Shown here piece after piece: positions 9,031-17,726 of a stretch of DNA of 64,000 nt. This DNA is from JASHVB01 sp963762885 (GTDB lineage Bacteria > Pseudomonadota > Alphaproteobacteria > Acetobacterales > Acetobacteraceae). The notes under the pieces are model-generated. The model was not told where the DNA came from, searched no databases, and saw only the letters and a list, made by a program, of their open reading frames with translations. The translations under genes were made by a program, and so were the position numbers. Each line of letters opens with the position of its first letter. Position 1 is the stretch's first letter. The stretch spans positions 134,113 through 198,112 of the forward strand of contig CAVXNH010000052.1 in assembly GCA_963762885.1 (NCBI GenBank), in the 5' to 3' direction.

Positions 9031-9564
9031 ATGGACGACGACGCGCCTAGGCTGCGGCTGGACGGCAGGTTCTACATGACGCCGCACGGCCATGCCCGGC
9101 TGCGGGAGGAACTCGACCAACTGATGCGGGTCGAACGGCCGCGCATCGTCGAGATCGTATCCTGGGCCGCGTCGAACGGCGATCGCAGCGAAAATGCGGA
9201 CTACCAATATGGCAAGCGGCGGTTGCGCGAGATCGACCGGCGGGCGCATTTCATCGGCCGGCGGCTGGAGAACGCGCACGTGGTCGATCCCTCCCGGCAG
9301 GTGGTTCGCGACCGCGTATTCTTCGGCGCCACCGTGACGATCGTCGATGAAAGCGACGTCGAGCGGACGGTGACGATCGTCGGTGTGGACGAGGCGGACA
9401 TGAGCGTGGGCAAGATCAGCCTGACGTCACCGATCGCCACGGCGCTGATCAAGGCCAAGGCGCAACGTGGCGAAGAAGTTGCGGTGCACACGCCGCGAGG
9501 TGTGGAAACGATCGAGGTGGTGGCTGTCAGTTACCCGGATTCCTCGGTGTCGGGCGAGGAGTAG
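9031..9564 (+). CDS. greB: Transcript cleavage factor GreB
   Basis: This 177-residue protein has the Gre-family N-terminal coiled coil (YMTPHGHARLREELDQL, SENADYQYGKRRLREIDRR) and the C-terminal FKBP-like domain. The acidic tip residues (GDRSENADY) that enter the RNA polymerase secondary channel are present. GreB rescues backtracked RNA polymerase by stimulating cleavage of the nascent transcript. YQYGKRRLREIDRR favours GreB over GreA. The ATG at 9031 is preferred over a TTG six bases earlier. Confidence 0.9.
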   Translation: MDDDAPRLRLDGRFYMTPHGHARLREELDQLMRVERPRIVEIVSWAASNGDRSENADYQYGKRRLREIDRRAHFIGRRLENAHVVDPSRQVVRDRVFFGATVTIVDESDVERTVTIVGVDEADMSVGKISLTSPIATALIKAKAQRGEEVAVHTPRGVETIEVVAVSYPDSSVSGEE

Positions 9565-9672
9565 AGCAGTTTCATCCTCGCCGGGGTCGTAATGACAGGG
9601 GAACTGCGGGCATGCTCTGGCGGTGCGACCGTTCATTCGTCAGGGTAGCGGCACTCGAAGGGGAACGCCGCC
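9565..9672. other. Short intergenic region with no recognised element
   Basis: About 108 bases separate greB from the acyl-CoA-dehydrogenase-like gene. I see no hairpin with a T-run and no repeat. The region presumably holds the promoter of the following catabolic genes. Confidence 0.4.
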
Positions 9673-10851
9673 ATGACACCAGATCCGGACGCGCCCATGT
9701 CCGACATCGTCGCCGCTGCCATCCGGTTGGCAGAAACCGCGCGGGCCGTCCGTGACGAGGCGGAACGGATGCGCCAAACGCCCCCGGGCCTTGCCGCCGA
9801 AATCACCAAGGCGGGCATCTACCAGATGTATCTGCCGCGCTCGATGGGTGGCCCCGAGACGCCCCCGCTGACCGCATTCCGCGTGGTCGAGGAACTGTCG
9901 AAGGCCGACGGTTCTGTCGGCTGGTGCGCGATGATCGCGACCTCTTTGTCGCTCAGCGTCGGCCGCCTCCCGGCCGAGGTCGGTCGCGAACTCGCCGGCA
10001 CGCCGGCCGACTATCGCGCCGCCGGCTCCGCCCGGCCGGGCGGGCGCGCCTGGGAAGTGCCGGGTGGCTATCGCGTCAAGGGCCGCTGGAATTTCGCCAG
10101 CGGCATCCAGAACGCGCGCTGGCTATACTGCACCAGTATCATGATGGACGGCGATGCTCCGCGTCTGACGGCGAGCGGCACGCCGGTGCTGCGGGCATTA
10201 TGGGTGCCCCGCGAGTCGGTAACGATCGTGGACACCTGGTCGGTGATGGGCATGCGCGGTACCGGCAGCCAGGATTTCACGGTGGACGATGTGTTCGTGC
10301 CGGCGCGGCGAAGCTGCCTGTCGGAGGACGCGCCGTGCGAGACGACCGCGTTGTATAACCAGCGCGCCTGGTACGTGCATCTGTGGACTCCATCGGCGGG
10401 GAATGCGCTGGGTATCGCACGCGGGGCAATCGACAGCCTGGCCGAGATCGCCGCTACCGAGGCCTCCACCATGTCGCCGAATCTGTTGCGCGACCGGCCG
10501 ATGGTGCAGGCCCGCATTGCCGAGGCAGACGCCATCGTCAGCGCCGCCCGCGCGTTTGTGTTCGACGCGGTCGGGCGAATTTGGCGCCGCCTGGGGGCGG
10601 GAGAAACCCCGTCCGATCAGGAGATCGCACGCGGTCGGCTGGCGCTGGTGCATGCGATGCACGAATCCGTCCGCGCGGTAGACAAGGTGTTTCACGCGGC
10701 GGGCACCAACGCGATCTATTCGCGGCTGCCGTTGGAACGCGCATTCCGCGACGCCCATGTCGCGGTGCAGCACGCTTCGGGATTGCCGAGCTATTTCGAA
10801 TCGGCTGGGAAGGTTTTGCTCGGATTGCGGCCCGGCGACCCCGGTTGGTGA
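9673..10851 (+). CDS. Acyl-CoA dehydrogenase-family flavin monooxygenase
   Basis: This 392-residue protein has the acyl-CoA dehydrogenase fold: a helical N-terminal domain (LPRSMGGPETPPL), a middle beta domain (GRWNFASGIQNARW, MGMRGTGSQDFTVDDVFVP) and a C-terminal helical domain (HAAGTNAIYSRLPLERAFRDAHVAVQHA). The GRWNFASG segment and the final pattern resemble the HsaA/DszC-like group D flavin monooxygenases rather than true fatty acyl-CoA dehydrogenases, as no clear catalytic Glu is visible. It probably hydroxylates an aromatic or terpenoid substrate with FMNH2 or FADH2 from a separate reductase, which is not visible nearby. It starts a four-gene same-strand run up to the GMC oxidoreductase. 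Confidence 0.82.
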   Translation: MTPDPDAPMSDIVAAAIRLAETARAVRDEAERMRQTPPGLAAEITKAGIYQMYLPRSMGGPETPPLTAFRVVEELSKADGSVGWCAMIATSLSLSVGRLPAEVGRELAGTPADYRAAGSARPGGRAWEVPGGYRVKGRWNFASGIQNARWLYCTSIMMDGDAPRLTASGTPVLRALWVPRESVTIVDTWSVMGMRGTGSQDFTVDDVFVPARRSCLSEDAPCETTALYNQRAWYVHLWTPSAGNALGIARGAIDSLAEIAATEASTMSPNLLRDRPMVQARIAEADAIVSAARAFVFDAVGRIWRRLGAGETPSDQEIARGRLALVHAMHESVRAVDKVFHAAGTNAIYSRLPLERAFRDAHVAVQHASGLPSYFESAGKVLLGLRPGDPGW

Positions 10852-10934
10852 TGGCCGGCTTGCCCTGGAATCGAAGGGATTGCGGATCGGCGCGCGGCGC
10901 AGGACGATCAGTCAGACAATAATGGGAGAGAGAC

Positions 10935-11507
10935 ATGGCCGCGCGGGTGCCTATGGTGTCGCTGGAACGCGCCCGCGAGCTCGGCGATGCGATGGGGATG
11001 CCAGCGCGGCGCACGCAGAGCGAGGCGTTTCGTGTCGTCGCGAACAACCCCGGCGTTGCCAGGGTCGCGTTCAGCCAACTGATGCAGTTGCTGGAGAACA
11101 ACAAGTTCGACACGCGGCTGCGCGAATTGATGATCATGCGGATCGGTTGGGTCACCGGCTCGGCGTATGAGTGGACGCAGCACTGGCGGGTGGCGACCAC
11201 GGCCGGCATTCCGCCCGACGATATCCTGGCGGTGCGCGACTGGCGGGCCTCGGATCGGCTGACCGCGGCGGACAAGGCGATTTTGTCCGCGACCGATGAA
11301 TGCCTTGCGGGAAAGTCGATTTCGGATGGTGTCTGGGCCGAGGTTACGCGGCATGTCACCGACCCGGGGCAACAAGTGGAGTTCGTCATTGCGATGGGCA
11401 ACTGGATGGGGTTCTCGCTGTTGTTTCGCAACCTGCGCATTCCGCTGGCGGAGGGTGTGATGGTGTGGCCGCCCGATGGTCTGGCATCGCCGGCGGCGGA
11501 GGAATAG
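10935..11507 (+). CDS. Carboxymuconolactone decarboxylase-family protein
   Basis: This 190-residue all-helical protein is of the CMD/AhpD superfamily. The LRELMIMRIGWVTGSAYEWTQH segment (residues 62-83) is the core; the redox CxxC of AhpD proteins is absent and W80/H83 occupy the corresponding place. It may therefore be a lyase or isomerase of an aromatic catabolic route rather than a peroxidase. A good GGGAGAGAG ribosome site precedes the ATG. It lies about 80 bases after the monooxygenase-like gene and is probably in the same operon. Confidence 0.82.
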   Translation: MAARVPMVSLERARELGDAMGMPARRTQSEAFRVVANNPGVARVAFSQLMQLLENNKFDTRLRELMIMRIGWVTGSAYEWTQHWRVATTAGIPPDDILAVRDWRASDRLTAADKAILSATDECLAGKSISDGVWAEVTRHVTDPGQQVEFVIAMGNWMGFSLLFRNLRIPLAEGVMVWPPDGLASPAAEE

Positions 11508-11590
11508 AGGTCGGCGACCCAGGCACCACCGGTTTGGCGCCGGCCGACAGAACACTTCATTTTTAATCTACCGGAACGAAGGAAGTATCG

Positions 11591-12178
11591 ATGTCCGAGG
11601 AACCAGCTATCCCGTTATTGGACCATGAATTGGCGGATGATGAACTGGCATGGATGAAGTCCGTCTATGACGACTTCAGCGCGATCCGCGCGACGTTTTC
11701 CGGCCGGGAGAGCGCGTTCGAACCGAAAGCAGCGTTGCGCGAGGTGCTCGGCCGGGAAAAGCACAAGCTGGCTTCCCAGGTCGATCTGTCGGGATCCGGC
11801 CCGTGGCGTCTGGGGCAAAACCGCCATGGCCGCGGGGTTGCCGCTGTCTTCCTGCCACGGGTGGAGTTGCACCGGCACGCCAAGAGCAGAACCGACCAAT
11901 TTCCTATGTATGTGGTTGGCGAGGCGGATGGGTTTTCCGTCGATGAGAATGGGCAACCGGTTTTGACTCCGGTGACCGGCGGCGACCATTTTCATAATGC
12001 GCCGGGTGCGCCACATGCGTTTGTGCCGAAAGTCGGCGAGCCGGTCCCGCAGGATTGGGAAATCGCCTTCATCGCCATCACGCCGCGCAATTTGCGTGAG
12101 GATACGCAGAGCGTATCCGATGAGGTCAGGACGATTTATCAACGCGCGGTCGGCAGGGAAGCGCCGTTGGGCGTGTGA
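11591..12178 (+). CDS. Cupin-like protein of unknown function
   Basis: This 195-residue protein shows a cupin-like metal pattern: ELHRH near residue 97 and, about 40 residues later, GDHFHNAPGAPHAFV, which resembles the PxGxxH second cupin motif. A mononuclear iron or other metal site is therefore likely. The substrate is unknown. An AGGAAG-like ribosome site precedes the ATG. Its place between a CMD-family gene and a GMC oxidoreductase suggests a role in the same catabolic route. Confidence 0.7.
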   Translation: MSEEPAIPLLDHELADDELAWMKSVYDDFSAIRATFSGRESAFEPKAALREVLGREKHKLASQVDLSGSGPWRLGQNRHGRGVAAVFLPRVELHRHAKSRTDQFPMYVVGEADGFSVDENGQPVLTPVTGGDHFHNAPGAPHAFVPKVGEPVPQDWEIAFIAITPRNLREDTQSVSDEVRTIYQRAVGREAPLGV

Positions 12179-12203
12179 ACTTAGGTTGCGATAGGGTGAG
12201 GAA

Positions 12204-13805
12204 ATGGACAGTCAGACGTTCGATTACATCGTGGTGGGTGCGGGGTCGGCCGGATCGGTGCTCGCCAACCGGCTGAGCGCCGACCCGAAATACCGCGTGT
12301 TGGTGCTGGAAGCCGGCCGCGAAAGCCATCCCTGGTCACGCATCCCGGTCGGGTTTGCGCGGCTGATCGACAACCCTGCCGCCAACTGGCTGTATTCATC
12401 CGAGCCCGACGAAGGTACCGGCCAGCGCCGCATTCCCGTGCCACGCGGCAAATTGCTCGGCGGGTCGTCGTCGATCAACGGCATGGTGTTCGTGCGCGGC
12501 CAGTCGAACGATTACGACACCTGGGCGCAACTGGGTAATCGCGGCTGGAGCTACCGCGAGGTGCTGCCGATCTTCCGCGACATGGAAAGCTACCAGGGCG
12601 AGGGCGACGAAGAATACCGCGGACGCAGCGGGCCGCTGAAGGTTACCGAAAGCAACGAGACCGGCGCGATCTACGACGCGCTGATCAAGGCGGCGGGAGA
12701 AGTCGGCATCGCCTACACGCGCGATTATAACGGCGCGCGGCAGGACGGCATCGGCATGACCCAGGCGACGATCCGCAAGGGGCGCCGCATGAGCACCGCG
12801 TATTGCTATCTCGACCCCGCGCGTGGGCGGTCGAACCTGACGATCCAGCCGAATGCGCTGACCGAGTGCCTGTTGTTGGAAGGCAAGCGCTGCGTCGGCG
12901 TACGCTACACCGTCAATGGCGAGAAGCGCGAGGCCCGCGCCGGGCGCGAGGTCATCGTCAGTGCCGGGTCGATCAACTCGCCGCAGCTATTGGAATTGTC
13001 CGGCATCGGCCAGCCGGAGTTGTTGCAAAGCCTTGGCATCGAGGTGCGCCACGCGCTGAAAGGCGTGGGGGAGAATTTGCGCGATCACTACTCGCCGCGG
13101 ATGAAATGGCTGGTCGATCCAGCGCGAGGTATGACCTATAACGACAAGGCGCGCGGCCTCGGGCTGGTTTGGCAGGCGCTGCGTTATGCCCTGAACAACA
13201 AGGGATTGCTCGGGCTGCCGGCGTCGCCAATCCGGGCGTATATCCGCACGCGCGCCGGACTGGATGCGCCGGACGCGGCGATTTCCTGGCTGCCTTTCCT
13301 GTCCTCTTCGAACTACCGGTTCGCCAAGCAGTCCGGCGTCACGGCGATCACCAACATCCTGCGCTCGGAAAGCACCGGCAGCATTCACGTGACGTCGCAG
13401 CAGCCGAACGAGCCGCCGGCGATCCGTTTCAATTTCATGAGCGCACAACTGGACCGGGACGTGACGCTGGAGGCGATGCGCATAACGCGGCGGATCATGA
13501 CCGCGCCTGCCATGCAGGGTATCGTCACCGACGAACTCGCGCCTGGGGTGAATATCCAGGCCAACGACGAATTGCTCGACTGGGTCAAGAAGAACGCCGA
13601 GACCACCTATCATCCGGTCGGCACGTGCAAGATGGGCTCGGACCCGATGGCGGTGGTGGACGACCAGCTTCGGGTGCACGGCATGCAGGGGCTGCGCGTT
13701 GCCGATGCGTCGATCATGCCGACGCTCACGTCGGGTAACACCAACGCGCCGTCGATCATGATCGGCGAGAAGGCGTCGCGGATGGTGCTGGCGGCCGCGG
13801 CGTAA
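12204..13805 (+). CDS. GMC-family FAD oxidoreductase (choline/alcohol dehydrogenase-like)
   Basis: This 533-residue flavoprotein begins with the Rossmann motif DYIVVGAGSAGSVLANRLS and has the GMC signature around PRGKLLGGSSSINGMVFVRG and the second signature GSINSPQLLELSGIG. The catalytic His is in TTYHPVGTCKMG near residue 470, with the partner Asn/His region TSGNTNAPSIMIGEKAS near the end. It oxidises an alcohol to an aldehyde with FAD; the true substrate cannot be told. The frame is intact. A dispersed palindromic repeat starts at its stop codon. Confidence 0.93.
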   Translation: MDSQTFDYIVVGAGSAGSVLANRLSADPKYRVLVLEAGRESHPWSRIPVGFARLIDNPAANWLYSSEPDEGTGQRRIPVPRGKLLGGSSSINGMVFVRGQSNDYDTWAQLGNRGWSYREVLPIFRDMESYQGEGDEEYRGRSGPLKVTESNETGAIYDALIKAAGEVGIAYTRDYNGARQDGIGMTQATIRKGRRMSTAYCYLDPARGRSNLTIQPNALTECLLLEGKRCVGVRYTVNGEKREARAGREVIVSAGSINSPQLLELSGIGQPELLQSLGIEVRHALKGVGENLRDHYSPRMKWLVDPARGMTYNDKARGLGLVWQALRYALNNKGLLGLPASPIRAYIRTRAGLDAPDAAISWLPFLSSSNYRFAKQSGVTAITNILRSESTGSIHVTSQQPNEPPAIRFNFMSAQLDRDVTLEAMRITRRIMTAPAMQGIVTDELAPGVNIQANDELLDWVKKNAETTYHPVGTCKMGSDPMAVVDDQLRVHGMQGLRVADASIMPTLTSGNTNAPSIMIGEKASRMVLAAAA

Positions 13806-13937
13806 TACCAACCCGCAAAACGATTGACGTACGGCACGGGCCACCCCCACCCGTCATGGCCGGGCTTGACCCGGCCATGACGGGTGGGACGGTCCGTGCG
13901 AACCGTCGAGGGTCAATCGTTTTGCGGGCTCGTATAA
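13805..13937. repeat. MITE-like palindromic repeat, copy 1
   Basis: This element of about 133 bases has terminal inverted repeats (ATACCAACCCGCAAAACGAT at the left, its complement at the right) and an inner palindrome centred on GGCCGGGCTTGACCCGGCC with flanking CCCGTCATGG arms. It can fold into one long hairpin between the GMC gene and the thiolase on the other strand, so it may also end both transcripts. Related copies are at 28484, 36096, 42696 and 56621. Confidence 0.85.
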
Positions 13938-13952
13938 GGGAGCGCAGTCGCG

Positions 13953-15321
13953 TCAGTAAGGCTCGCCGACGAAGATGAACGTCGTGCCGGTGACGATTGG
14001 GGCGCTGGCGCCGACGAACGATACGTTGGCGCCCTTCACCTGGCGTGACCCGGCGCGGCCCGATGCTTGCAACGCGCCTTCGATGATGTGCCACAGGCCG
14101 TGGATGCGTCCGGTGCCGAGGCTGCCGCCGAACGTGTTCAGCGGCAGGTCGCCATCGAGCTCTATGCGGCCGTCCTGGATGAAATCGAGCGCCTCGCCTT
14201 CCTTGCAGAAGCCGTACCATTCAAGCCCGTAGATCACCGATGCCGAGAAACCGTCGTAGATCTGCGCGACGTCCACATCCTTCGGGCTGAAGCCGGAACG
14301 CTCCCAGGTTAGTTTCGCCGACGAACTCCCGCCCTCCATGTAGCTGGACAAACTCCCGATGCGACCTGCCACTTCGAAATGCAGCCGCTGACCGTAGCCG
14401 GCAATATACGCCGGCTTGGGCTTCAGGTCGCGCGCGCGGTCCGCCGTCGTCAGCACGATGGCGACCGCGCCTTGCACCGGAATGTCGCAATCGAACAGGC
14501 AGAACGGATAGGCGACCATGCGTGACGCGAAATAGTCCTCGCGCGACAGGGGCGTGCCGTAGAACCATGCGTGCGGGTTATGCTGCGTGTGCTTGCGCTG
14601 CGTCACCGCGAGCGTCGCCATCTTCTCGCGGCTATGTGAGACGATGGGACAGCGCCTTGCACCGGGATGTCGCAGTCGAACAGACAGAACGGATAGGCCA
14701 CCATGCGCGAGGCTAAGTGATGCTCCCGGTAAGCTTGGTGCCGTAGAACCAGGCGTGCGGATTGTGCTGGGTGTGGCGGCGCTGCGTCACGGCGAGCGTC
14801 GCCATCTTCTCGCGGTTCTGATTGTTCCGCTCGAGCCAGCGCGTATAGGCGACCGCCATGCCCTGGCCCGGGCCACCGAACCCGTACGGCGCGGTGAACT
14901 GAGTGGCGCCGTGCGCATGGGCCCCGGGCAGGTTCTGGTAGGTGCCGCGCGGATTGTGCATCGCCCGCCACACCACGGCGTATTTGCAAACTCCTGCGAG
15001 CAAGGCGTTCACTGCCTGCTGCACCGCGCCGCCGATGTTGGTGGTTCCCACCTGGATGTGCCAGGTGAGGTTGGGCAGCTTCAGCATCGCCATCATGCAG
15101 TTGACCGACACGACCGAGATGCCGTCCACCTCCGCATGGCCGGTCGCCGGCAATTCGGGATAGGTCGCCAGGCCGTCGATGTCCGCCATCTTGAGCCCGG
15201 AGTCGGCGACCGCGCCCTTCACCGCCTCCAGCGCGTGGGCCGCGAGCGGAATGTCGGCCGACCGCGTGACCTTGGAATATCCCACGCCGCTGACGGCGAC
15301 TTTGCATCGATTGTCCCACAT
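13953..15321 (-). pseudogene. SCPx-type thiolase/acetyl-CoA acetyltransferase, chimeric with internal duplication
   Basis: The minus strand encodes a lipid-transfer-type thiolase (KVAVSGVGYSKVTRS, DGLATYPELP, then QIYDGFSASVIYGLEWYGFC, GGSLGTGRIHG, GASAPIVTGTTFIF). The first 172 codons (to 14805) plus the last 222 codons (from 14621) would make a normal 394-residue enzyme. Between them, a segment of about 184 bases is present twice with obvious divergence, and the upstream copy also has an indel near 14728. It may be the fusion of two tandem paralogues or an assembly chimera. As written it cannot produce full-length enzyme. Such thiolases act with DUF35 proteins (the gene directly upstream) in steroid or branched acyl side-chain cleavage. 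Confidence 0.75.
14456..14815. repeat. Diverged tandem duplication of about 184 bases within the thiolase
   Basis: Both units encode MATLAVTQR(K/R)HTQHNPHAWFYGT followed by ASRMVAYPFCLFDCDIPVQGA. The two units differ at many third positions (roughly 80-85 percent identical by eye), so this is not a recent slip duplication. It looks like joining of two related genes inside the same conserved block. Confidence 0.8.
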
Positions 15322-15333
15322 GCGGATTCTCCC

Positions 15334-15765
15334 TCAGCCGGCGCGAGCGAGACGAAACTGCGGCAGCGTGATGTCGTCATTCAGCTTTTCGAAGATGACC
15401 TCGACGCGCCGGCCGACCTTCGCCTCGGTGTACGGCGCTTCGAGCAAGTTGCCGGCGAGCAACGCGCCAGGGGCTTCGTCGAGTTCGACGATGATGCTGG
15501 CATAGGGGACGGCGGACGCGAACCGCTTGTCGCCGGTATGATACATGATGGTATAGGCGTAGATTGCGCCGCCGCCTGGCACGGGTTCGAATTTCAGCTC
15601 GGTGCCAATGCATTTGACGCAGGTTGCATAGGGCGGATGCTGGAAATTGCCGCAGCTCTGGCAGCGTTGCAGTTCCAGAACGCCGCGTTTCGCCGCATCC
15701 CAGAATGGACGGGTCCATTCGTTGGGCACCGGGATCGGCCGGGTCACCTTGCTCCAGTCGCTCAT
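15334..15765 (-). CDS. DUF35 (OB-fold/zinc ribbon) acyl-CoA-associated protein
   Basis: This protein of about 143 residues starts at the ATG at 15765 (MSDWSKVTRPIPVPNEWTRP); the longer open frame upstream is not family-like. The rubredoxin-like zinc ribbon is LQRCQSCGNFQHPPYATCVKC, with four Cys, followed by the OB-fold (AYTIMYHTGDKRF, PYASIIVELDEAPGALL). DUF35 proteins bind acyl-CoA and form complexes with thiolases or hydratases. It lies 12 bases upstream of the thiolase gene, which fits such a complex. Confidence 0.88.
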   Translation of the reverse strand: MSDWSKVTRPIPVPNEWTRPFWDAAKRGVLELQRCQSCGNFQHPPYATCVKCIGTELKFEPVPGGGAIYAYTIMYHTGDKRFASAVPYASIIVELDEAPGALLAGNLLEAPYTEAKVGRRVEVIFEKLNDDITLPQFRLARAG

Positions 15766-15928
15766 TCGCTTGGCCTTGTGCTTGCGGTCCGGCGGCAAAT
15801 CTAGAGCATGTTCACGCGGACGGGAAACCGCGGCGTCCCCTGTCGTTGCGAGGAGCAGCGCAGCCCCCGCGACGCAGTCGCATGGACGTGGTAGTGACAT
15901 CGGTGGATCGCCGTTCCGGAGGTACGTC

Positions 15929-16943
15929 ATGCCCTTGCTGGATCGGGCCAGCCAATTCGCTGAAATCGCCCTCGGTCACGTGACGCGCGAATATCCGAAC
16001 AAGCTCGACCACGTGCTGGGAGGCGACGCGGACCTGCGAGCGCCGCGCACGCTGCATCCGATCTTCTACGGCAGTTTCGATTGGCATTCCTGCGTGCATG
16101 GCTACTGGCTGCTGGCCCGCTTGTTGCGCCGCCACCCCGACATGCCACAGGCCGAACGCATCAATGCGCTGTTCGAGTCGGCGTTCACGCACGACAACGT
16201 TGCCACCGAATGCGCTTATCTCGCCCGTCCGCTCACCGGGACGTTCGAACGGCCTTATGGCTGGGCGTGGTTGCTCGCACTTGCGGCGGAACTCGCGCTG
16301 CACAAAACCGCGAGCGCGCGCCGATGGTCGGATGCTTTGCAACCGCTTGCAGTGGCATTTGCGCAGCGCTTCCTGACGTTCCTGCCGAAATTGGCCTATC
16401 CGGTTCGCTCAGGCGTGCACTCTAATTCAGCCTTCGCGATTTCGCTCGCGCTGGATTATGCCGGCACGGTCGGCGACAACGCGCTGGCCGAGGCGTTGTC
16501 GCAGTCGGCGCGGCGCTGGTTCTCGGACGACGCGGATTGTCAGGCATGGGAACCAAGCGGCGAAGACTTCCTGTCGCCGAGCCTGACCGAGGCGGAATGC
16601 ATGCGGCGGAGTGCTCTCGCCCGACGCATTCGGCGCATGGTTAGCCGGATTTTTCCCACGTCTGGCACAAGGCGAGCCGCGAGCGCTGCTACAGCCGGTG
16701 AGCGTAACGGATCGCAGCGACGGCAGGATTGCGCATCTCGACGGGTTGAACCTCACCCGGGCCTGGTGCTGGAGCAACCTTGCCGCCGGATTTGCCGCGG
16801 ACGATGCGCGGTGCCTGGTCATGCGCGATGCAGCGCAGCGACATCTGGAAGCCTCTTTGCCACATGTATCCGGAGACTACATGGGCGAACACTGGCTCGC
16901 CACGTTTGCCTGGCTGGCGCTGGAAGCCGCGGATTCGGATTAA
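15929..16943 (+). CDS. DUF2891 family protein (one frameshift)
   Basis: This protein of about 338 residues starts at ATG 15929 behind a GGAGGT ribosome site. Family-like segments are YPNKLDHVLGGDADLRAP, HPIFYGSFDWHSCVHGYWLLARLL, CQAWEPSGEDFLSP and, in the second frame, FPRLAQGEPRALLQP, HLDGLNLTRAWCW and GDYMGEHWLATFA. The frame changes near 16606 by one extra base. The fold is expected to be an alpha/alpha toroid of unknown enzymatic role. Confidence 0.85.
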
Positions 16944-17161
16944 GTTACGGCAGGCGCAGCCGCTGCGCGATCCGGCGGCTCTGGCGGCGGCGGTTCGGCC
17001 GTCCTCCCGGCACGGATGGGGCGCCGGGTGAAGCGAGCAAGGCCAGGGATTTTGTCCCTGGACCCACCCATGCTCGCTGCCCCGTCCGCGCGAAGCTACG
17101 CCTGACATTGCTCGAACTTGCCGCGCCTCGTTCGCAACGGCCTACGCAGGCTCCGCAGGCG
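16944..17161. other. Convergent intergenic region, no clear feature
   Basis: About 218 bases lie between the ends of the DUF2891 and PPOX genes. Short GC-rich inverted segments are present (for example around GGGATTTTGTCCCTGG at 17051) but no good terminator with a T-run was found. Confidence 0.4.
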
Positions 17162-17560
17162 TCACCCCATGGCTTGCGCCGCGAGCGGTTCGATCTCGTA
17201 CATGACCCGCACTTCGCCCGGCTGGGAGAACGGATACTTGTCCTTGCCAAGATACTTCTTGGCCAGTGAATCGATGTGCGCCGAAGCGCCTTCTTCGGTC
17301 GTGCGCACAACCTGTCCGCGAATTTGCAAATAGCGGTACGGATTTTCCGGATCGAGGATCGCCATCGCGACGCGCGCACCCTCATGCAACGTGCGCGCCT
17401 TCACCCGGCCCTTGGCGGTATTCACCCGCACGTGCCCGTTGGTGTAATCGAACCACACCGGCGTCACCTGGGGCGATCCGTCCTTCAGGATCGTGGCCAG
17501 ATTCGCGATGGCCTTCTTCTCTTGCAGCAGGTCCATATAAGCGGCTGGTATCTCGGTCAT
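17162..17560 (-). CDS. Pyridoxamine 5'-phosphate oxidase-family (split-barrel) oxidoreductase
   Basis: This 132-residue protein starts at the ATG at 17560 (MTEIPAAYMDLLQEKK). The split-barrel flavin fold is shown by AIANLATILKDGSPQVTPVWFDYTNGHVRVNT, KARTLHEGARVAMAILDPENPYRYLQIRGQV and the final VRVMYEIEP. It resembles the PPOX class often annotated as F420- or FMN-dependent. The upstream open frame to 17707 lacks homology and is not included. Confidence 0.85.
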   Translation of the reverse strand: MTEIPAAYMDLLQEKKAIANLATILKDGSPQVTPVWFDYTNGHVRVNTAKGRVKARTLHEGARVAMAILDPENPYRYLQIRGQVVRTTEEGASAHIDSLAKKYLGKDKYPFSQPGEVRVMYEIEPLAAQAMG

Positions 17561-17726
17561 TTCACGCGGTCTCCTTTGCCAACACCCGATATATAGTGCG
17601 CCATCCGGCAAACCTAACCGCGCCGGGCCTGTCCGCCCGGACTTGACCGGGCGCGTGGCCTGGCTCCATCCATGCGCCAGCAGCCGAGCCCACCCCGGCT
17701 TGCTCAATCAGTCGGAGGAAACCTCT

